DNA from: Bacteroidota bacterium
GTDB lineage: Bacteria > Bacteroidota > Bacteroidia > Bacteroidales > GCA-2748055
Length of the DNA stretch: 29,827 nucleotides
NCBI GenBank assembly: GCA_024244665.1
Contig: JAAEOI010000144.1
Span: forward strand, 1-29,827
Direction of reading: 5' to 3'
Part shown: positions 25,030 to 29,827 of the stretch, one piece after another
Position numbering within the stretch: position 1 is the stretch's first letter
How the letters are laid out: each line of letters opens with the position of its first letter
The notes under the pieces: model-generated
What the model saw: the letters and a program-made list of their open reading frames with translations, nothing else
Told to the model about the DNA's origin: nothing
Database searches by the model: none
Made by a program: the position numbers and the translations under genes

Positions 25030-26546
25030 ATCAGCACCTTTCCTGTCATCTCAGCAGGCTGCTCCACACCCATCAATTGCAGCAAGGTGGGAGCCACATC
25101 GGCCAGGATTCCTGAATCGATCCTTGTATAATCGTTTGTCACCAGAACACATGGCACCGGGTTCAAAGAGTGGGCAGTATTGGGTGATCCATCCTGATTA
25201 ACAGCATTGTCGGCATTTCCATGGTCGGCAATGATCATCACATCATAATCCTTTTCCCTGGCTGCAGCCACTACCTGACCCACACACTCATCCACTGTGG
25301 TCACGGCTTTCTCAATGGAATCATAAATCCCGGTATGCCCTACCATATCGCCATTGGCAAAATTCAAACAGATAAAATCGGGCTGATCCTCGGAAATGGT
25401 TTTAATCACAGCATCCTTCACCTCAAATGCGCTCATTTCGGGTTGCAGGTCATATGTGGCAACCTTGGGTGATGCCACCAGGATCCGGTTCTCGTTTTCA
25501 AACTCTGCTTCCCTGCCACCGGAGAAAAAGAAGGTCACATGTGCATATTTTTCAGTTTCAGCAATCCTCAGCTGGCTCAAACCAGTTGCTGATAATACCT
25601 CGCCCATGGTTTTGCTCACATTATCTTTGTCATAAATCACATGCATTCCCTTGAATGTGGCATCGTAGGGAGTCATGGTACAGTAGTAAAGCGGCATGGT
25701 CTTCATCCCTTGTTCTGGCATATCCATCTGGGTCAGAACCATGGTCAGCTCCTTGGCTCGGTCGTTCCTGAAGTTGATAAAGACAACAACATCCCCCTCC
25801 TGCATTGTACCAACAGGCAAACCGGCATCGTCAACAACTACAAGTGGTTTTACAAATTCATCGGTTACACCATCGTCGTATGACTCCTGGATGGCAGCTA
25901 CCACATCGGTAGTGGCTTTCCCTTTACCGTTCACCAGGAGGTCGTAGGCCTCTTTGACCCTCTCCCACCTTTTATCCCGGTCCATGGCATAGTAGCGCCC
26001 TATAAATGAGGCTACCCTCCCGTTGGAACCCGACAGGTGATTGTTAAGTTCCATCATGTAGCGCTTCCCGCTTTGGGGATCGGTATCGCGCCCGTCGCCG
26101 AAACCATGAATAAATACATTCTCAAGGTCATATTGAGCGGTCATGTCACACAGCTTGTAGAGGTGCTTGTCGAGCGAGTGTACTCCGCCGTCGGAAAGCA
26201 ATCCTATGAAGTGTACTTGTTTCCCCTTGTCCCTGGCATAGGAGAACGCCTCCACCAGAGCCTCGTTTTCAAAAATGGAGTTGTCCTTGCAGGCCATATT
26301 GATCTTTACCAGGTCCTGGTATACCACCCTGCCGGCACCTATGTTCAGGTGACCAACCTCGGAATTCCCCATCTGTCCTTCGGGCAGACCCACATCCTCT
26401 CCGGATGCATGCAGGTGGGAGAATGGATACTCCTTCTCCAGCTGGTCCATATTGGGCGTTGGCACCTGGCTGATCACATCTGCTTTATCTCCTTTTCCGA
26501 TCCCCCATCCGTCGAGGATCATTAACATTGCTTTTTTTTGACTCAT
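25026..26546 (-). CDS. gpmI: 2,3-bisphosphoglycerate-independent phosphoglycerate mutase
   Basis: This 506-residue Mn-dependent glycolytic enzyme interconverts 3- and 2-phosphoglycerate. It belongs to the alkaline phosphatase superfamily: the metal-binding start [11 protein letters not shown], the phospho-Ser loop [20 protein letters not shown] (Ser near residue 62), the GRDTDPQSG and GRYYAMDRD substrate segments, and the closing metal sites [12 protein letters not shown] and [10 protein letters not shown] with HSLNPVPC. Length is normal. It is a single gene; a perfect -7 box lies upstream at 26611-26618 (minus strand). Confidence 0.97.
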   Translation of the reverse strand: MSQKKAMLMILDGWGIGKGDKADVISQVPTPNMDQLEKEYPFSHLHASGEDVGLPEGQMGNSEVGHLNIGAGRVVYQDLVKINMACKDNSIFENEALVEAFSYARDKGKQVHFIGLLSDGGVHSLDKHLYKLCDMTAQYDLENVFIHGFGDGRDTDPQSGKRYMMELNNHLSGSNGRVASFIGRYYAMDRDKRWERVKEAYDLLVNGKGKATTDVVAAIQESYDDGVTDEFVKPLVVVDDAGLPVGTMQEGDVVVFINFRNDRAKELTMVLTQMDMPEQGMKTMPLYYCTMTPYDATFKGMHVIYDKDNVSKTMGEVLSATGLSQLRIAETEKYAHVTFFFSGGREAEFENENRILVASPKVATYDLQPEMSAFEVKDAVIKTISEDQPDFICLNFANGDMVGHTGIYDSIEKAVTTVDECVGQVVAAAREKDYDVMIIADHGNADNAVNQDGSPNTAHSLNPVPCVLVTNDYTRIDSGILADVAPTLLQLMGVEQPAEMTGKVLI

Positions 26547-26610
26547 ATCAGTATGTTGAATATCTTTAGACGATTATGCGGTTTAATTGTTTTTGTGAAA
26601 AACCGGCGGG

Positions 26611-26618
26611 CAAAGATA
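26611..26618 (-). promoter_or_regulatory. -7 box of the gpmI promoter
   Basis: The minus strand reads TATCTTTG, matching TAnnTTTG, 64 bases upstream of the gpmI start. A -33 box is not clear. The promoter of the divergent M16 gene must also lie in this gap (26547-26658), but I could not place it. Confidence 0.45.
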
Positions 26619-26658
26619 ATTGAAATTGAAGTAAAACTATTAAAACAATCAACCTCAC

Positions 26659-29469
26659 ATGAAAAAGACCTTTTTCGGCTTGTTGGGGATCATGCTGATC
26701 GCAGCTATCTCCTGTAGCACACCCGACACAAAAACAGATTTCTCAATCGACTATGAAAAATACGCCCTGCCCAATGGCCTGGATGTGATCCTTCATGCCG
26801 ACCACTCCGATCCCATTGTCTCAGTGGCCATTCAGTACCACGTGGGTTCAAACCGGGAAAAACCAGGGAGGACAGGTTTCGCTCATCTCTTTGAACACAT
26901 GATGTTCCAGCAATCGGAAAATGTGGGACAGGACCAGTTTGTTAAAAAAATACAGTCTGCCGGAGGTACTCTGAACGGTGGGACTGGTAATGACGGAACG
27001 GTATATTTTGAGATTTTGCCCAAGAACGCACTTGAACTGGCCCTGTGGCTGGAATCGGACCGAATGGGATACCTGATCAATACAGTCACGCAGTCGGCAT
27101 TTGCCAACCAGCAGAACGTGGTACAGAACGAAAAAAGGCAGGTTGTGGACAACCGGCCATATGGTCATAACTTCTGGGTGATCACTACGAACCTCTATCC
27201 TGAAGGACATCCTTACAGCTGGACGGTAATCGGGGAGATGGAGGATCTGCTCAATGCCACTGTTGAAGATGTGAAAGAGTTTCATTCGACCTATTACGGA
27301 CCCAACAATGCCACGCTGGTAGTGGCAGGCGACATTGACATGGAGGAGACCCGGAAGCTGGTGGAAAAGTATTTTGGTGAGATTCCCGGTGGAGAGCCCA
27401 TGCAGGACCTTGCTCCCATGAGGGTAAGCCTTGATGAGACAAAAAAACTTTATCACGAAGACAATTTTGCAAAAACCCCGCTGCTGACCATGGTATGGCC
27501 AACGGTGGAGCAGTACAGCAAGGATGCCTACGCACTGGATTTCCTGGCAGAACTTTTGTCCGATGGCAAAAAGGCCCCCATGTACAAGGTGCTCATAAAG
27601 GATAAGAAACTCACCTCAAGAACAACTGCCTACAATATGTCCCAGGAGCTTGCAGGCAGCTTCCGGATATCTATAAACGCAAATGCAGGAACCAGTCTGG
27701 CCGATGTGGAGGACGCTGTATTTGAATCCATGAAGCTTTTTGAAGAGGAAGGCATCACCGAAAATGATCTGGTGCGAATCAAAGCTGGTATGGAGACCCA
27801 GTTTTATAACAGCATCAGCTCCATCTTTATGAAAGGTTATCAGCTGGCCAGCTACAATGAATATGCCGGTTCGCCGGACTTCATCAAGGAGGATATTGCA
27901 AAAATACAGGCAGTTACCATCTCTGATATCCAAAGGGTTTATGAAACCTACATCAAGGATAAACCCTACCTGGCCACCAGTTTTGTGCCCAAGGGATCTC
28001 TTGAGCTGGCTGCTGCAGAATCTGTGAAGGCCAATGTTGTTGAAGAGAGCATTGCAGATGCCACAGAAGTATCCCAGGATGTTTCCCAAGAGGAGGAAGA
28101 GATCCAGAAGACCGCCTCATCATTCGACCGGTCGGTTGAACCGGCCATGGGCCCCGATCCGGTGGTGGTCCCGCCGAAGGTGTGGAGCGAAGAGCTATCC
28201 AACGGGATCAAAGTATATGGAATTTCATATGACGAACTTCCCCTGCTCAACTACTCCCTGGTGATTAAAGGAGGGCATCTGCTCGACAATCCCGAACTTG
28301 CAGGTACAGCCTCCATGGTTGCCTCTCTGATGACCGAGGGATCTGCCAACCGTACTCCGGAAGAGCTGGAGGAGGCAATCCAGCTCCTGGGAGCAGACAT
28401 CAGCGTGCGGGCAGGCGAACAAACCATCTCCATAGATGTGAATACCCTGGTTCGCAACTTCGAAAGCACCCTTGCCCTGGTCGAGGAGATTCTGTTTGAG
28501 CCCCGCTGGGATGAGGAGCAGTTCGAACTGGCCAAAAGCAGGATCATCAATACCCACAAAAGGAACATGGCCAACCCATCTTTCCTGGCCAGGAATACTT
28601 TTAACCAATTGGCATTCGGAGCCGATAACCTGCTGGCTATTCCAACAAACGGAACCATCGAAAGCATCGAAGCAATTACGCTCGACGACCTGAAAGCATT
28701 CTACGAGGCGAATCTTTGTCCCTCCCTTTCGGCAATTCACGTGGTGGGGAACCTGCCTCCCGAAACGGTAAAGGGTGCCCTGGCCGGAATTGAAACCCGC
28801 TGGACAGCAAAAGAGGTCGTACTCCCGGAATTTGAAATCCCCGGCAACCCTGAGAAATCACAGGTCTACTTTGTGGATGTCCCCGGAGCCAAGCAATCGG
28901 TAATCCAAATCGGGAACATTGCAATTCCGAGAATCCATTCTGATTACGATGCGGCCGATGTGATGAATTACAAACTAGGCGGATCATTCAGCGGAGTGCT
29001 GAACATGATTCTCAGGGAAGAGAAGGGATTTACCTATGGTGCCCGCTCTGGTTTCAGCGGTAATAATCTTTATGGGACTTTCCAGGCAAGCTCAAGCGTA
29101 CGTTCCAATGCCACCCTGGAGTCGGTGCAGATCTTTGCAGGCGAAATGGCCAAATACCGTGAAGGTATCAGCGAAGAGGACCTGGCATTTACCAAGAATG
29201 CATTGTTGAAGTCCAACGCACGCGAATTCGAGACCCTCGGGGCCATGCAGGGAATGCTTGAGAATATCAGCACCTACAACCTTCCCTTCGATTACATCAA
29301 AAGGCAGCAGGAGTTAACCGGATCCATGACCCTTGAGAGCCACCGTGACCTGGCCCAAAAATATATCGATCCCGACCGCATGTACTACGTGGTTGCAGGG
29401 GATGCTGCAACCCAGCTCGAACCGCTGAAAAGCATGGGATTCGGTGACCCCATACTGGTGGAAGAGTAG
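26659..29469 (+). CDS. M16-family zinc protease lipoprotein, two-domain
   Basis: This is a 936-residue insulinase-type metallopeptidase. A leader ending AAISC makes Cys19 the likely lipidated residue. The first M16 half has the inverted zinc motif HLFEH (residues 76-80) with the third ligand Glu158 in NEKRQ, and a companion domain to about residue 440. A Glu/Ser/Ala-rich linker (about residues 455-495) leads to a second M16 half (VWSEELSNGIKVYGI, then GGHLLDNPELAGTAS), which has no HxxEH and is inactive. This active-plus-inactive arrangement is common in the family and forms a clamshell for short peptides. The substrate is unknown. The ATG at 26659 follows an AT-rich leader. Confidence 0.94.
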   Translation: MKKTFFGLLGIMLIAAISCSTPDTKTDFSIDYEKYALPNGLDVILHADHSDPIVSVAIQYHVGSNREKPGRTGFAHLFEHMMFQQSENVGQDQFVKKIQSAGGTLNGGTGNDGTVYFEILPKNALELALWLESDRMGYLINTVTQSAFANQQNVVQNEKRQVVDNRPYGHNFWVITTNLYPEGHPYSWTVIGEMEDLLNATVEDVKEFHSTYYGPNNATLVVAGDIDMEETRKLVEKYFGEIPGGEPMQDLAPMRVSLDETKKLYHEDNFAKTPLLTMVWPTVEQYSKDAYALDFLAELLSDGKKAPMYKVLIKDKKLTSRTTAYNMSQELAGSFRISINANAGTSLADVEDAVFESMKLFEEEGITENDLVRIKAGMETQFYNSISSIFMKGYQLASYNEYAGSPDFIKEDIAKIQAVTISDIQRVYETYIKDKPYLATSFVPKGSLELAAAESVKANVVEESIADATEVSQDVSQEEEEIQKTASSFDRSVEPAMGPDPVVVPPKVWSEELSNGIKVYGISYDELPLLNYSLVIKGGHLLDNPELAGTASMVASLMTEGSANRTPEELEEAIQLLGADISVRAGEQTISIDVNTLVRNFESTLALVEEILFEPRWDEEQFELAKSRIINTHKRNMANPSFLARNTFNQLAFGADNLLAIPTNGTIESIEAITLDDLKAFYEANLCPSLSAIHVVGNLPPETVKGALAGIETRWTAKEVVLPEFEIPGNPEKSQVYFVDVPGAKQSVIQIGNIAIPRIHSDYDAADVMNYKLGGSFSGVLNMILREEKGFTYGARSGFSGNNLYGTFQASSSVRSNATLESVQIFAGEMAKYREGISEEDLAFTKNALLKSNAREFETLGAMQGMLENISTYNLPFDYIKRQQELTGSMTLESHRDLAQKYIDPDRMYYVVAGDAATQLEPLKSMGFGDPILVEE

Positions 29470-29492
29470 TTTCTCACATACCAACGCTCTGA

Positions 29493-29762
29493 TCAACCAA
29501 CAGGACGGATGCCCTTAATCAGGTGTTTCCTTTTTATGAAATCGCAGTTGTTGGACCCGATGCAGCGCTCCGACTTGCGGAAATACACTCCGGATACCTT
29601 CCCCAGGCGGTGGTGACAGCAACCACAAAGGAGAGTGATCTTCCCCTGTTTAAAGATCGGTATATCCCCGATAAAACCCATATATTTGTTTGCCGGGACA
29701 AGGTTTGCAAATTGCCTGTTGAGGAAGTAAAGGATGCAAAAGCAATCTACCATAATCAATAA
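29493..29762 (+). pseudogene. C-terminal remnant of a YyaL-type thioredoxin-domain protein
   Basis: An open frame runs from just after a TGA at 29490-29492 to the TAA at 29760-29762, about 89 residues. It reads like the last part of YyaL/DUF255 proteins: PFYEIAVVGP, then GYLPQAVV, LPLFKDRY and IFVCRDKVCKLPVEE, the final (F/Y)VC-x-x-x-x-C-x-x-P motif of that family. Full-length proteins are around 650-700 residues with an N-terminal thioredoxin-like domain, which is missing here: the M16 gene ends only 20 bases upstream. There is no ATG; the first possible start is GTG at 29523, in the middle of the conserved strand. A gene remnant is the best reading; a real small protein from the GTG (79 residues) is less likely. 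Confidence 0.6.
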
Positions 29763-29827
29763 GCTGAAGGAGCTGAAGGAGGCCGCCTGGAGTGTTCCTC
29801 TGCAGGACTCCAAAAGCTACCTTTTTG
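29734..29827 (+). CDS. Start of an unidentified gene (3' end outside window)
   Basis: ATG at 29734 opens a frame that runs off the window end (about 31 residues: MQKQSTIINKLKELKEAAWS and so on). A purine-rich GAGGAAGTAAAGG directly precedes the ATG and could act as a ribosome binding site. It overlaps the end of the YyaL-like remnant by 29 bases in another frame, an arrangement typical of translational coupling. The product cannot be recognised from so few residues. Confidence 0.5.
   Translation, partial: MQKQSTIINKLKELKEAAWSVPLQDSKSYLF

Overview
The window comes from a member of the Bacteroidota, probably a Bacteroidales/Marinilabiliales-like or related environmental lineage; this placement is inference. 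The evidence is a SprB-type repeat adhesin with a type B type IX secretion (T9SS) C-terminal domain next to a PorP/SprF protein, a GldA-like ATPase, a fused SecDF, an RprXY-like two-component system, a DUF4296 lipoprotein, near absence of Shine-Dalgarno sequences, and several promoters of the TAnnTTTG type. The genes are dense, with no gap over 300 bases. I saw no rRNA, tRNA, CRISPR array, insertion sequence or prophage.

Layout. 2-5055 (+): the 3' part of a giant secreted adhesin gene, then porP/sprF, then a small lipoprotein gene, a surface-protein export cluster. 5036-8493 (-): asnS, rpoN (sigma-54) and a degenerate PAP2-like membrane protein, one probable operon. 8604-10365 (+): a tandem universal stress protein and an orphan gldA-like ABC ATPase 1 bp apart. 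10468-11448 (+): an exported TPR protein with a clear terminator. 11500-12967 (+): metK, preceded by a promoter and a SAM-II-like riboswitch and followed by a 21-bp tandem repeat that can fold into a terminator. 12991-15025 (+): riboflavin synthase and a saccharopine dehydrogenase-like enzyme. 14994-17005 (-): a TatA-like protein with an 11-residue repeat tail, a Ca2+/Na+ antiporter and a LolD-like ATPase, probably one operon. 17189-17851 (-): an unknown exported protein. 17970-19992 (+): a sensor kinase and an OmpR-family regulator, divergent from the unknown protein, with three GGTTAA boxes spaced 11 bp apart between them. 20010-23045 (-): secDF. 23213-24157 (-): mdh. 24334-25029 (+): a cytidylate kinase-like protein. 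25026-26546 (-): gpmI. 26659-29469 (+): a double M16 protease lipoprotein. 29493-29762 (+): a C-terminal fragment of a YyaL-type protein. 29734 to the end (+): the start of another gene.

Most of the region is housekeeping metabolism mixed with cell-envelope functions (T9SS cargo, SecDF, TatA, LolD-like, lipoproteins). The most interesting signals are regulatory: (1) the metK leader, where a SAM-II-like aptamer overlaps a 15-pair alternative hairpin; (2) the 11-bp-phased GGTTAA boxes beside the two-component system; (3) the secDF terminator hidden inside the coding end of the converging response regulator gene; and (4) a tandem repeat that appears to serve as the metK terminator. No wholly new multi-gene system can be claimed from this window.
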